Positions 25,761 through 34,522 of a DNA stretch of 48,024 nt are shown in pieces. Every line of letters starts with the position of its first letter. Position 1 is the first letter of the stretch. The notes below the pieces were generated by a model. The model ran no database searches. It was not told the DNA's origin and worked only from the letters and a program-made list of their open reading frames with translations. Position numbers and translations under genes: made by a program. The DNA comes from JBFXAM01 sp050184295 (GTDB lineage: Bacteria > Planctomycetota > Phycisphaerae > UBA1845 > Fen-1342), in contig JBFXAM010000025.1 in the NCBI GenBank assembly GCA_050184295.1, positions 1 through 48,024 of the forward strand, read 5' to 3'.

Positions 25761-26414
25761 TCAGCTCGGCGCGGCGTCTGTCGGCGGCGGCGCGCCGCGC
25801 CCCGATGTCGGCGGCGCGTCCGTCGACTTCACCATCACCGCGTCGCCGTGCGCCGCACACTTCCCCGACGCGAGCCGCTGACCCGCCAGGTTGATGATCG
25901 CGTTGGCGCCCTTCTCAGCCGCCAGCGCCTTGAGCGCTTCGGCGGCCTTGCTTGGCGAGGCGTGCCCGTCGGTGAAGACGGCCTCGATCTGTCGGACCAG
26001 CTCGAAGCCGGTGATCTGCCCGGTCGAACTGGTCGCAATAATGCGTGAGGCGAGCCGTTCGAGCTCGGCTTGCTGCATCTGCATCTGGCCGTAATGCCGG
26101 CGGATTTCCGACTGCCGTCGACGCGCGGCGCGCGACTCGCGTGTCCGCCGCCACAAGCCAGCCACCGACAACAGAACCACCAGCGCCGCCCCGCCGATCA
26201 GCAGCAGGCCGAGATCGGTGTCGCCCCACTGCGACAGGTCCGGCAGCGAGATGTTCGAAGGCTGCGTGGTCACTTCGGCGCGCACCTCGCCGGGTATTCT
26301 CGCCGGTCGCGACCGCGCTGCAAAGGCGCGCGCGGGTTCCGAATTCGCCGCCGCGCGCAAAGAAGCATTGCATCGCCGCACGACAACGCTAGCATGCGCG
26401 CGACGCGGTCGCAC
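25761..26414 (-). CDS. Hypothetical single-pass membrane protein with YbjQ-like soluble tail
   Basis: This 217-residue frame has a hydrophobic segment at about residues 67-87 (LGLLLIGGAALVVLLSVAGLW), then a basic and helical stretch (RRTRESRAARRRQSEIRRHY). The C-terminal part (about 110-200) with GANAIINLAGQRLASGKCAAHGDAVMVK resembles heavy-metal-binding YbjQ-like domains; this is tentative. The N-terminal 45 residues are Arg/Ala-rich and may not be translated. No Shine-Dalgarno is clear, so the start is uncertain; a GTG near residue 43 is possible. It is separated from the phosphatase gene by 179 bases. Confidence 0.6.
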   Translation of the reverse strand: MRPRRAHASVVVRRCNASLRAAANSEPARAFAARSRPARIPGEVRAEVTTQPSNISLPDLSQWGDTDLGLLLIGGAALVVLLSVAGLWRRTRESRAARRRQSEIRRHYGQMQMQQAELERLASRIIATSSTGQITGFELVRQIEAVFTDGHASPSKAAEALKALAAEKGANAIINLAGQRLASGKCAAHGDAVMVKSTDAPPTSGRGAPPPTDAAPS

Positions 26415-26564
26415 GCAGGCGCGTGTCCGGTCGGTGCGGGCGCCGCTCCTGCGCCGCGGACGCCGGCCGCGCGTCGAGCGCGCGGTAACTCGGGCAGCCG
26501 GCGCATGCGACGGCGCTGGGTTGTCAGGTCTGGGCGGACGAGCGGGGGCTTGTGGGAGCGTGAA

Positions 26565-27083
26565 ATGCCCGATTCATTTCGGATCGTCGACACGCGCGCG
26601 GGGTTTGTCGGTTTCGTCGTGAGTGAGCGCGGTCTGCGCTTCGTCTTTCTCCCCGAGCCGAGCCGCGCCGCGGCGCTGCGCGAAATTCGCGCCCGCTGCG
26701 CCGACTGCGTCGAGTGCGGGACGATTCTGCCGGCGCTGGTCGACGAATTGCAGCGCTACTTCGCCGGCGAGCCGGTCCGCTTCACCGCCCGCCCCGACTT
26801 TCACGACCGCACGTCGTTCGAGATCGACGTCTGGAACGCCTGCCGCACCATCGGCTACGGCTCCACCAGCTCCTACGGCGCGCTGGCCGCCCGCGTCGGC
26901 CGACCCGGCGGCGCCCGCGCCGTCGGCGTCGCGATGAGCCACAACCCAATCCCCATCGTCGTCCCGTGCCACCGCGTGCTGCGCAGCGACGGATCGATCG
27001 GCGGTTACTCCGGCCATGGCGGCGTCGAGTTCAAGAAGCAGTTGATCGAAATGGAAGCCGCTGCCGCAACCTACGCGGCGTAG
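26565..27083 (+). CDS. ogt: Methylated-DNA-[protein]-cysteine S-methyltransferase
   Basis: This suicidal enzyme repairs O6-methylguanine by transferring the methyl group to its own cysteine. The 172-residue protein shows the acceptor motif IPIVVPCHRVLR with Cys135, the helix-turn-helix region IGYGSTSSYGALAARVGRPGGARAVG and the Asn hinge in MSHNP. A GGGAG precedes the ATG at 26565. Longer upstream frame is non-homologous. A 7-bp GC stem begins at the stop codon (27083-27106) and could terminate transcription. It is convergent with the membrane protein at 27299. Confidence 0.93.
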   Translation: MPDSFRIVDTRAGFVGFVVSERGLRFVFLPEPSRAAALREIRARCADCVECGTILPALVDELQRYFAGEPVRFTARPDFHDRTSFEIDVWNACRTIGYGSTSSYGALAARVGRPGGARAVGVAMSHNPIPIVVPCHRVLRSDGSIGGYSGHGGVEFKKQLIEMEAAAATYAA

Positions 27084-27106
27084 GGCGCGACGGGCGCGGC
27101 GCGCCC
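27083..27106 (+). terminator. Possible terminator hairpin after ogt
   Basis: GGGCGCG and CGCGCCC are separated by ten bases and begin at the last base of the stop codon. There is no U-tract. Confidence 0.3.
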
Positions 27107-27298
27107 CCAGCCGCCAAACGGGCCGCCGTCGCCTGCGAGCCCGCTCGTGCGTTCGGCGCCTCGCACGCGCTCTAGTTCCGAGCCTCATTAACACCGCGAC
27201 GGATTGGAGCCGGAACATTCATGCCGCGCGGCGGTTCCGCGCAGCCCGAACGCCGCGGCTCGGTCCGTGTGAGGATGGTTTTTTTTCGCGGCACCGCG

Positions 27299-27919
27299 CT
27301 AGTTGTCCGTGTCCGCACGCGCCGCGACGGTCGGCGTGGCGTCGGCGTTCCACACGCGCAGCTCCGTCACCTCCACGGTCGCGCTCTTCGCGCCTTCGAC
27401 GTACAACCGCTCCACCATCGTCCGCGTCCCGCCGCCCGGCAGCAGCGGGCCGCGCCAGTCGCCGTCGATCGCGAGCGGCGTGGCCGCGTACGTGCTGAAC
27501 TCGCGAATCGGCACGCCGTCGGCGTCCGCCAGCACGACGCGGAGTCCGAGAACCGTGACCGTCTCGTCGCCGTCGTTCTTCACGTCGAACACGACCCGCA
27601 TCCCGCCGCGCTCGCTGCGATCGGTGCGCTCGACCAGGCGTGCGTCCACGCTCACGTGCTCGCGGTACTCGGGCGCCCGCCGGTCGCGGACCGCGTCGGC
27701 AAGCACCGGGGGCAGCGCCTGTTGCCACGCGGGCAGCTTGTCGATGACGCCGCCGCCGAACGCCAGCAGTTGGGCCGCCTTGTGATCGACGATGTGGAGG
27801 CCGTAAAACGCCAGGCCCGTCCCGCAAACCACGACCGTCCCCAGCAGTCCGAAGAATCCGCGCGCGACGGAGCTGAGGAATCCGTGTTTCTTCACCACAA
27901 CGCCGGGATAGTTCTGCAT
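27299..27919 (-). CDS. Membrane-anchored protein of unknown function
   Basis: This 206-residue protein starts MQNYPGVVVKKHGFLSSVAR and has one hydrophobic helix at about 20-42 (FFGLLGTVVVCGTGLAFYGL). The remainder is predicted beta-rich (MRVVFDVKNDGDETVTVLGLRVVL and LLPGGGTRTMVERLYVEG), of the type of an extracellular domain bearing a conserved NDGDETV loop, possibly a FxLYD-like or LEA-like fold. I do not recognise the family with confidence. The start has a GGAG six bases upstream. Downstream it converges on ogt. Upstream lies a palindrome and a divergent lipoprotein gene. Confidence 0.75.
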   Translation of the reverse strand: MQNYPGVVVKKHGFLSSVARGFFGLLGTVVVCGTGLAFYGLHIVDHKAAQLLAFGGGVIDKLPAWQQALPPVLADAVRDRRAPEYREHVSVDARLVERTDRSERGGMRVVFDVKNDGDETVTVLGLRVVLADADGVPIREFSTYAATPLAIDGDWRGPLLPGGGTRTMVERLYVEGAKSATVEVTELRVWNADATPTVAARADTDN

Positions 27920-27941
27920 GGTCGTACTCCTACGGGCGTCG

Positions 27942-27976
27942 TGCGGATCGAACCCGTCCGACGGGTTGGATCCGCA
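27942..27976. repeat. 35-nt near-perfect palindrome (REP-like)
   Basis: Two 17-base arms (TGCGGATC.AACCCGTC and its complement) flank one central base. Sixteen of 17 pairs match; the G/G mismatch lies at the ninth pair. It lies 23 bases upstream of the membrane-protein start, in a divergent gap. Confidence 0.8.
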
Positions 27977-28053
27977 GGGACGCCCCTTGCTTGGCTCCGT
28001 AGAATTCGCCCGGATCGGGAGAATATTCCGCGGCTGGCGGTTTGGCGACCAGA

Positions 28054-28076
28054 ACCCGCCGCTGGGCGCGGCGGGT
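28054..28076. repeat. Dispersed GC hairpin, copy 2
   Basis: ACCCGCCGC and GCGGCGGGT form a perfect 9-bp stem around a TGGGC loop. It is related to the hairpins at 3684 and 40885; the 40.9-kb copy is the same loop read on the other strand. Confidence 0.75.
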
Positions 28077-28299
28077 CTCGGCCGCCGCGTCGAGCGGGGT
28101 GGGCCGGCGCGTGACGGGGTCTGGTTGGCGGTTGGCGTGTCCCGGGTCATGCAGTTTTTGGTTCGTACCGGCGATTCGGCTCGCTATCATGCGAGGGACG
28201 GGCCGTCGACGGGGATCGCTTCGGTTCAGTTCATTCGGGCGCACTTCCGATGTCTTGGGCCGGACGCCCGCGGGTGTCCCGGAGGGTCGTGACGCGCTC

Positions 28300-29223
28300 A
28301 TGCTGCGCAATACCCACAACTCGACACGCGCCCGCGGCCTGCGTCGCGGCGCGTTCGCGCTCGTCGGCCTGCTGGTGGTGGGGTGTACGGTCGTGCCGCC
28401 GGAAGAAGACGGCGTGCTCAACACGCTTGCCGGGCTTATTCTCGTCCCGGGCGCCAGTTGCGACCAGCTCCAGGACATGTTCGACGTCGGCTACCTGCCG
28501 GTCGCCGGCATCCCCACCGACGCCGGTGTGCCGTTTGAGGAGCATTGGCTGCCGGTCGGCGAACGCGACATCCTCCACGTCTGGTATCTGCCCGCCGAGC
28601 TCGACCGCGGGCTCATTGTGCTCTCGCCGGGCAGCGCCGGCCCGATGAACTGCTATCTGTTCCCGGCCAACCTGCTCGTCACGCAGGGTTGGTCGGTGGT
28701 GATGTACGAATACGAAGGCTACGGCTACAGCAGCGGCACGCCGTCGTTCTCCAATCTCTACCGCGATCTTCAGACGGCGTTTGACTGGGGGCTACAGCGC
28801 AGCGGCCGATCCGAGGCGACGCTCATGGGCGTCTCGCTCGGGTCGATTCCGTCGGTCGCGCTCGCGGTGGATCAGCCGGAGCGCGTCAACGGCCTCGTGC
28901 TCGATAGCCCCGTCGCGCTCGGAGCCGAGTTTGCGCGTTTCGGGCTCGTGCTGGGAAACCGCCCCGACGCGTACAAGGATCTGCTCGAGCCGGAGCTGGT
29001 GAGCGACGAGCTGATCAAGCAGGTGCGTGAGCCGCTGCTGGTTTTTGCGCATGGCCGCGACCTGCTCACGCCGCCGAGCACGGTGCAGTCGCTCTTCGAC
29101 GCCGCCCCCGGCGAGAAGCGGCTCGTGTTCTTCAACGAGCTGAATCACGCCCGCGGCGTCTACGTGCAGACAACCGACTACGCCGCCTATCTCGATCAGT
29201 TTCTAAGCCCGCTTTGGAAGTAG
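28300..29223 (+). CDS. Lipoprotein alpha/beta-hydrolase
   Basis: This 307-residue esterase-like lipoprotein has the lipobox LLVVGC with modified Cys29. The hydrolase core shows the nucleophile Ser179 in MGVSLGSIPS, Asp254 in AHGRDLLTPP and His283 in NHARG, a complete triad. The oxyanion region is VLSPGSAGPM. It resembles the BEM46/FrsA-like alpha/beta hydrolases that planctomycetes anchor in the outer face. A GGAGG lies about 14 bases upstream, somewhat distant. Substrate is unknown. The gap before the next gene on the same strand is 549 bases, so it is probably monocistronic. Confidence 0.88.
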   Translation: MLRNTHNSTRARGLRRGAFALVGLLVVGCTVVPPEEDGVLNTLAGLILVPGASCDQLQDMFDVGYLPVAGIPTDAGVPFEEHWLPVGERDILHVWYLPAELDRGLIVLSPGSAGPMNCYLFPANLLVTQGWSVVMYEYEGYGYSSGTPSFSNLYRDLQTAFDWGLQRSGRSEATLMGVSLGSIPSVALAVDQPERVNGLVLDSPVALGAEFARFGLVLGNRPDAYKDLLEPELVSDELIKQVREPLLVFAHGRDLLTPPSTVQSLFDAAPGEKRLVFFNELNHARGVYVQTTDYAAYLDQFLSPLWK

Positions 29224-29772
29224 CGGCGCGCGCCCGAAACTCCAGCCGCCCGACCCGCGAGGTCGCCGGCGTGCGCCCGCGGCGCTGTGAATTGGGCGCG
29301 ACCGTGGTCTCGCCGGCACACAATTCGTCAAACACCGCCAGTCTCGCGCAACCGGCGTTTGCGCGGGCGCGGCGTTCGCGCGACGCTGGAGTTCCGTCGT
29401 CGGCGCGCTACGCTCCCAGCAGAGCGTGTCTCATCGACGCACGAGCGCGGGAGCCGCTCCATTCTCGGGGGAGCGCCGCGCCCGATGTCTTCACCACCCA
29501 CACCGCGCCGCCGGTCTGTTGGCGGCTCGTCCGAAACCGACCCACGACCGTGTCATCGTTCGTCGAGTCCGCGTCGCAAGAAGGCCGCGCCGCGGTCGCG
29601 CGGCGGCGTCGCCGGCCGCGGGTCGAGCGCGCCGCGTGCGGCGTCTCAGCCGCTCGCGGCGCCGACGCGCCGGGCTCGTCGGTCAGCGCCAGCCGGTTCC
29701 GGTGAAGCGTGCGAGGTCGTCAAGGCGACGGCTCGCGACGCGCCTTCGTCGACCGGGTCCGCGTGCCGATCG
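29224..29772. other. 549-base gap, possible N-terminal extension of the next gene
   Basis: No recognised feature is seen. The terminase-like frame is open back to 29287, and an in-frame ATG occurs at 29485, but the extension is Arg/Ser/Pro-rich and low-complexity, so I treat it as non-coding. Confidence 0.5.
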
Positions 29773-31290
29773 ATGCGGGAACCGGTCTCGGCGGCGATCG
29801 ATCCAGCGCTCGATCGAGACGATGTGCTGGCCTGGTCGCGTCGCTACCTGGCGAACTACTTCAACGACGAGCCCGCGCCGTTTCATCACGAGCTCTTCCG
29901 CGATCTGGTCAATCCGGCGACGCGGATGATCGCTCGCATCGCGCCGCGCGGCCACGCTAAGAGCACCTGCGCCGCGTTCGCGTATCCGCTCTGGTGCATC
30001 TGCGAGCGCCGCCGCAGCAACATCGTCATCGTCACACACGAGGCTTCGCTCGCGACGCAGTTCGTTCGCGACCTGCGCCTCGAGCTCGAGACCAACGAGC
30101 GTATTCTCGACGCATACGGCGACCTGTGCCACGCGACCGACGCGGGGGAGCATGCGGACACGCTGTCGGATCGGGAGGCGCCGCGGCGCGCGGCGAGCCG
30201 GCGTGCGCGGCGAGGAAAATGGAGCGAGTCGAAGTTCACGACCACGACCGCGGTGACCGTGCAGGCGAAGGGGCGCGGCGGGAGTTTTCGCGGGCTGAAG
30301 GTGGGCGCGAGCCGGCCGGACCTGGTCATTTGCGACGACATCGAGGACGACGCGCAGGTTGCGTCGCCGGCGCGGCGCCGAAAGCTGGAGGACTGGCTGC
30401 GGCGGGTGGTATTGCCCGCCTTGGCGCCGAACGGGCAGCTCGTGGTGCTGGGGTCGCTGCTGCACTACGACTCGCTGCTGGCGAACCTGCGCGACCGGTC
30501 GCGCTTTCCGCACTGGGACTATCGCGTGTACCGGGCGCTGGAGGCGCGGCCGTGCGGCGAGGGGCGGTTCGCGCTGGAGGCGTTGTGGCGGGCGCGCTGG
30601 CCGGTGGAGCGCTTGCAGCAGGAGCGCGAGCGCGTCGGCGTTCGAGCGTTCGAGCAGGAATACCTCGCGAACCCGGTCGATGACAGCCTGCGTGTGTTTC
30701 GGCCGGAGTGGCTGCGGCGCTACGAGCCGGAGGAGCTCGCCGGGCGGGAGCTGCTGACGCTGATGGCGGTCGATCCGGCGACGGGGTCGGCGGACGGCGA
30801 CTACTTCGCGCTGTGGGTGGGCGGCGTCGACGCGCAGACCGGGGTGATTTACACGCGCGAACTCGCGCTCGAACGAATCGGCATTGTGGACCAGGTGAAG
30901 CGCATCGTGGCCGCGTTCGAGCGCTGGCAGCCGCTCCGGATCGGGATCGAGACGACGGCGTACCAGGTGGCGTTGAAGGACATTCTGGAGGAATACGGGC
31001 GGACGCGGCGGGTGTATCTGCCGGTGGTGGCGCTGCGGACCATCGCGAACAAGCGGGCGCGGATCGAGGGCAGCGCGCCGTTCTATGAGAACGGGACGAT
31101 GCGGCTACCAGGGGCGTTGCCGGCGGAGGTGGAGTCGCAGTTTCTGCACTTTCCCAAGGCGCGGCACGACGACGCGCCCGACGTGTGCGCGATGGGGATC
31201 GAGTTGGCGCGGTCGCTGCGGACCCGTGCACGGATCGAGGGCGCGACCTCCGGCGCGAATGCGTTCGCGCGCGACGGTGGTTGGGCGTGA
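29773..31290 (+). CDS. Orphan phage terminase large subunit-like ATPase/nuclease
   Basis: This 505-residue protein has the two-domain plan of DNA-packaging motors. The ATPase has a deviant Walker A, APRGHAKST (57-65, Lys63), coupled with a VIVTHE segment and the Walker B VICDDIEDD (Asp188-Asp189). The RNase-H-like nuclease has Asp334 in MAVDPATG, Glu393 in GIETTAYQ and the acidic cluster HDDAPD (466-470). This is the TIGR01630-like arrangement. No portal, capsid, small subunit or integrase lies nearby, so it may be a relic or a domesticated enzyme. Earlier in-frame Met codons would add a basic low-complexity segment; I prefer 29773. No clear Shine-Dalgarno. Confidence 0.85.
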   Translation: MREPVSAAIDPALDRDDVLAWSRRYLANYFNDEPAPFHHELFRDLVNPATRMIARIAPRGHAKSTCAAFAYPLWCICERRRSNIVIVTHEASLATQFVRDLRLELETNERILDAYGDLCHATDAGEHADTLSDREAPRRAASRRARRGKWSESKFTTTTAVTVQAKGRGGSFRGLKVGASRPDLVICDDIEDDAQVASPARRRKLEDWLRRVVLPALAPNGQLVVLGSLLHYDSLLANLRDRSRFPHWDYRVYRALEARPCGEGRFALEALWRARWPVERLQQERERVGVRAFEQEYLANPVDDSLRVFRPEWLRRYEPEELAGRELLTLMAVDPATGSADGDYFALWVGGVDAQTGVIYTRELALERIGIVDQVKRIVAAFERWQPLRIGIETTAYQVALKDILEEYGRTRRVYLPVVALRTIANKRARIEGSAPFYENGTMRLPGALPAEVESQFLHFPKARHDDAPDVCAMGIELARSLRTRARIEGATSGANAFARDGGWA

Positions 31291-31450
31291 TGGAGGCGAT
31301 CGGCCCTCTCTGACGCCACTCTCTTCACATTGGATTCTGGTTCCTGGAGTTTGGTTTTGGAGAGGGCGCTTCGGAGGTCGGATCGCGAATGGACCGGTCA
31401 GCGCGTTTGTGCGCCCGCGGCGCGTGGGTCTCGCGTCGTGCCGTGGCGCA

Positions 31451-31519
31451 GGCTTCCAGCCGACGAGAATCGCGCAAAGAAAGCGGCCGAGCAACGGCGA
31501 AGAACCGGCTGGAAGCCGG
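31451..31519. repeat. Inverted pair of GGCTGGAAGCC hairpins in a convergent gap
   Basis: GGCTTCCAGCC lies at 31451-31461. Its reverse complement GGCTGGAAGCC occurs at 31507-31517 inside the perfect stem CCGGCT-GGA-AGCCGG (31505-31519). The two inward-facing copies resemble a BIME-like pair and follow both convergent genes. Confidence 0.65.
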
Positions 31520-31556
31520 CGCTGCCGACGCCCATCTCCAAGACCCGGAATCGACC

Positions 31557-34046
31557 TCACGTGTTGGCGGCGTCGAGAGCGCGGAGCTTGGCGCTATGGT
31601 CGGTGTCGGGGGCGAATCCGGGCCACTCGGGGAGCACGGTCTTGAGCAGGTCGTGCAGGAGACGTTCGAAGGCCGCGTCGGGCGCGTCGGCGGCGAGAAC
31701 GGCGCGCAGCGCGGCCCGGAGTGTGGGGGCGGCGCGGCGGCCGAGGGCAACGATCGTGGCGCGGGCTTCCGCATTGGCGGCGTCGCGGCGGAGGACTTCG
31801 AGCGCGCCACGGGTGCGCTCGGCGTCGACGGCGTCGCGCTGGCGGTGGGCGCGCTGCGCGAGCTCCTCGAACCGCGGCGCCAGCTCGGCGGGGAGGTTGG
31901 CCGGGGGACGCGCCTGCAACGACTCGATGACCGCAGCGGCCCGGTCATGCGCGTCGGCCGCGTCGCTTGCGAGCAGCGCGTCGACGTGTGCGAGCAGGTC
32001 GCGCCACAGCGCGTCGGCGTCGAGGGCGGCGGCGTGCGCGGCGACGACCGCGTGGAGCGCGTCGTCGTAGCGGTCGGCGGCGGCCGCCGTTTTCACGAGG
32101 CTCGCGGCACACTCGGTCGCTTGCGGCGACTTGGCCGACACGAGCGTGGCGAGGGCGCGCTGGTAGCCGGCGAGGGCTTCGGCGGTCTGGCCCAGCGCGG
32201 CGCGCTGTGCGGCGATCTGCATGTCGATGCGGCCGAGTTCGGCCGGGCCGCGACCCTCGGCCGAGGCGGCCTTTTCCGCCAGTTGGAGCAACTCGAGCGC
32301 CTGTCGGGCGCGCAAGAGCGGCGGCGCTTCGGGCAGGCGCAGCGCCCACGCCTCCACGTCGGCGGACGAGCGGCTGGCCAAGAGGCGCAGCGCGCCGCGC
32401 CAGGCGCCGTCGCGACTGGCCTCGTCGGGTTCGCTGGCAGGCGCGAGGCGCGTCCAGAGTGCCTGGAGATGCGCGTCGCTGGTCGCGTGCTGGGCGAGCG
32501 CATCGATCGCCGATCGACGAACAAGCGTGTCGGCGTCGCTGGTGGCCGGCAAGAGCGCGTCGAGCGCGTCGAGCCGGCCCACAGCCGCGATCCCGCGGAT
32601 CGCGGCCTGTCGGACGGTGGCCGCCTCGGCGGGGTCGAGCGCGCGGACAAAGACAGCGGAGCAGCGCGGATCGTCGAGCCGGCTCAGGGCCCACAAGATG
32701 CGCTCGCGAATCGTGGACTGATCGACACGCGAGGCGTCGAAGCGCTTCAGCAGCGCCGTCGCGACGACCGCGCCGCGCTGCTCGTCGAGCACGCCGCGTT
32801 CCGCGAGCCGGCCGAGCGCGGTAGCGAGTTCGCTCAGCGTGGGCTTGTCGGCGTTTTCGAGCAGCCCGAGCAGGGGATCGACCGCCGCCGCGTCTCCCAC
32901 GTAGCCGAGACCGTTGATGAGCGCGATGCGCACGTCGCCGTTCGATTCGCGCGCGAGCGATTCGACAAACCGCGCGCCATCGCCGGGATCGCGCAGGCCC
33001 GCGACGGCACGAACGGCGGCGGCGCGCACCTGCGTGGCGGGGTCGGCGAGCAGGCCCCGGACGACGGCCGCGGTCTCCGGCGCGAGCCGCTTGGCATTGG
33101 TCTGCTCGATCTGCACGAGCTCGAGCGCCAGCTCGCGGACCACCGGCAGCGGATCGGCGAGAAACGACGCGAGCAGCGCCGGGCGTTCGGCTTCGGGGAG
33201 CTTGCCGTAGTAGTCGCGAAGCGCCTTGGTGAGTCGCGCCTCGGCGGTCTGGAGCTGCGCCGCCAACCGCTGGTTCTGTGCCGCGACGCGCTGCACCTGC
33301 GCCGCCTGCCACTCTGCGAGCGGCAACTGGCGGTCCGCCTCCCACCACGTGATCGCGCTCGCGGCGTCGCCGTTGAACTCCATGCCGCTGGCTTGCTCAA
33401 GGGCGTCAAGGGCGGGGGCGGCGACCGCGGAGGTCGCATCCGAAAGCACGTCGACGAGGGCGGCGAGGGCCTCGCGCTGCGGCATTTGCGCGAGCACGTC
33501 GATCGCGGCGCGGCGCGCCGGCAGCGCGGCGCGGGAGTCAAGCGCGAGCGTTCGCATGCGGCCGATCACGTCGCCGTGCGTGTACGCCGCCAGGGCGCCA
33601 ACGGCGGCGCGGCGGACGGCCGCGTCGGCGTCGGCGAGCATCGCGACCAGCGGCTCGACGAACGCGGGGTCGCGGCGGCGCGGCATCTCGGCGAGGGTGC
33701 GCGCGACGGCGATCCGGGCAGGGGCGTTGGAACCCGCCAACACGGCGACGAGGCGGGGCGTGGTCTCCGGCCACTCGAGTCGGAGCAACTCGCGGGCGCC
33801 GGTCTGGCGCGCCTGGGGCGAGTTGGGGCCTTCGATCAGCGCGACGAGCGCGTTCAGGCGTTCGGCGTCGACGGGCGCGGGGCTGGTGGTGGGAGCGGAG
33901 GTGGGTCCGTTCGCGAGCGTCGCGGACGGTGCGGTGGTCGGCGTGGTGGTCGGCGCCGCGGCGATGGGTGGGCGCGGCTGGGCGCGGAGCGGAGGCGCGG
34001 CGAGCGCGGCGAGAATCAGCGCGATGGCGGCGCGCTTCCAACTCAC
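31557..34046 (-). CDS. Secreted HEAT-repeat protein
   Basis: This 829-residue protein starts VSWKRAAIALILAALAAPPLRAQ at a GTG with a GGAGG eight bases upstream, so export is predicted. A Pro/Thr-rich linker (PTTTPTTAPSATLANG) follows. The rest is made of HEAT repeats such as APARIAVARTLAEM, ADAAVRRAAVGALAAY, ATQVRAAAVRAVAGLRD, ATVRQAAIRGIAAVG and DTLVRRSAIDALAQHA, with a coiled coil near the middle (EWQAAQVQRVAAQNQRLAAQ). The C-terminal third has TPR-like pairs (AALGQTAEALAGYQRALATL). It is a protein-interaction scaffold of unknown partner. Long open frames on the opposite strand here are shadows. Confidence 0.88.
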   Translation of the reverse strand: MSWKRAAIALILAALAAPPLRAQPRPPIAAAPTTTPTTAPSATLANGPTSAPTTSPAPVDAERLNALVALIEGPNSPQARQTGARELLRLEWPETTPRLVAVLAGSNAPARIAVARTLAEMPRRRDPAFVEPLVAMLADADAAVRRAAVGALAAYTHGDVIGRMRTLALDSRAALPARRAAIDVLAQMPQREALAALVDVLSDATSAVAAPALDALEQASGMEFNGDAASAITWWEADRQLPLAEWQAAQVQRVAAQNQRLAAQLQTAEARLTKALRDYYGKLPEAERPALLASFLADPLPVVRELALELVQIEQTNAKRLAPETAAVVRGLLADPATQVRAAAVRAVAGLRDPGDGARFVESLARESNGDVRIALINGLGYVGDAAAVDPLLGLLENADKPTLSELATALGRLAERGVLDEQRGAVVATALLKRFDASRVDQSTIRERILWALSRLDDPRCSAVFVRALDPAEAATVRQAAIRGIAAVGRLDALDALLPATSDADTLVRRSAIDALAQHATSDAHLQALWTRLAPASEPDEASRDGAWRGALRLLASRSSADVEAWALRLPEAPPLLRARQALELLQLAEKAASAEGRGPAELGRIDMQIAAQRAALGQTAEALAGYQRALATLVSAKSPQATECAASLVKTAAAADRYDDALHAVVAAHAAALDADALWRDLLAHVDALLASDAADAHDRAAAVIESLQARPPANLPAELAPRFEELAQRAHRQRDAVDAERTRGALEVLRRDAANAEARATIVALGRRAAPTLRAALRAVLAADAPDAAFERLLHDLLKTVLPEWPGFAPDTDHSAKLRALDAANT

Positions 34047-34522
34047 ACGGGCGTCCTCCGGCTCGGGGTCGAGAAAGCGCGGGCGCGGCGGGCGCAGCGC
34101 CCAAAGCTCCACAAATCGAAAGACCCGCGACGCGGGCTGTCGTTGTACGCGGAACGTCCCAGAATCCCGCCAAAGCAATGTGGACCTGCCACGAACGACT
34201 CGCCTTATTCTAGTCGCAGATCGCGCGGCGCGACGACCTCGTCGTGCAGGAAACCACGGTCGCGCCGGCGGGGGGGCGCCGACTGTGCGCCCGTCGTCCG
34301 GTCGCGCAAGCTCGGGCGGGCAATGAATCCGCGTCGCGTAGCGACCCGATATCGAGAAGGGTGCGCCACCGCGGGATCGCGGTTCGTGTCGGATCGTTCC
34401 GCCGGCGCGGACGGATTGTCGTCAGCGGCGATGCGAAAGCGGGACTTGCTCTGCGCGTCGCGGGGGCGTAGGCTGACAGTCGACCAAGTTCGGCGCGATC
34501 GCCGGCTTCAGGAGGCCGAGTC
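34047..34522. other. 476-base divergent gap, no supported feature
   Basis: Between the HEAT protein (-) and the PEP-CTERM protein (+). I see no gene, promoter of note or repeat beyond short GC-rich inverted pairs. AGGAGG before 34523 belongs to the PEP-CTERM gene. Confidence 0.5.

Larger units (their letters stand above)
27920..28299. other. Divergent intergenic region with two repeat elements
   Basis: No gene is supported in this 380-base gap. It contains a 35-nt palindrome (27942-27976) and the second copy of the CCCGCCGC hairpin (28054-28076), listed separately. A TATCAT box near 28181 may serve the downstream gene. Confidence 0.6.

Noticed and set aside
29485..29772. Longer N-terminus of the terminase-like protein
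   Set aside because: The extension is Arg/Ser/Pro-rich with no homology-like pattern and no ribosome-binding site.
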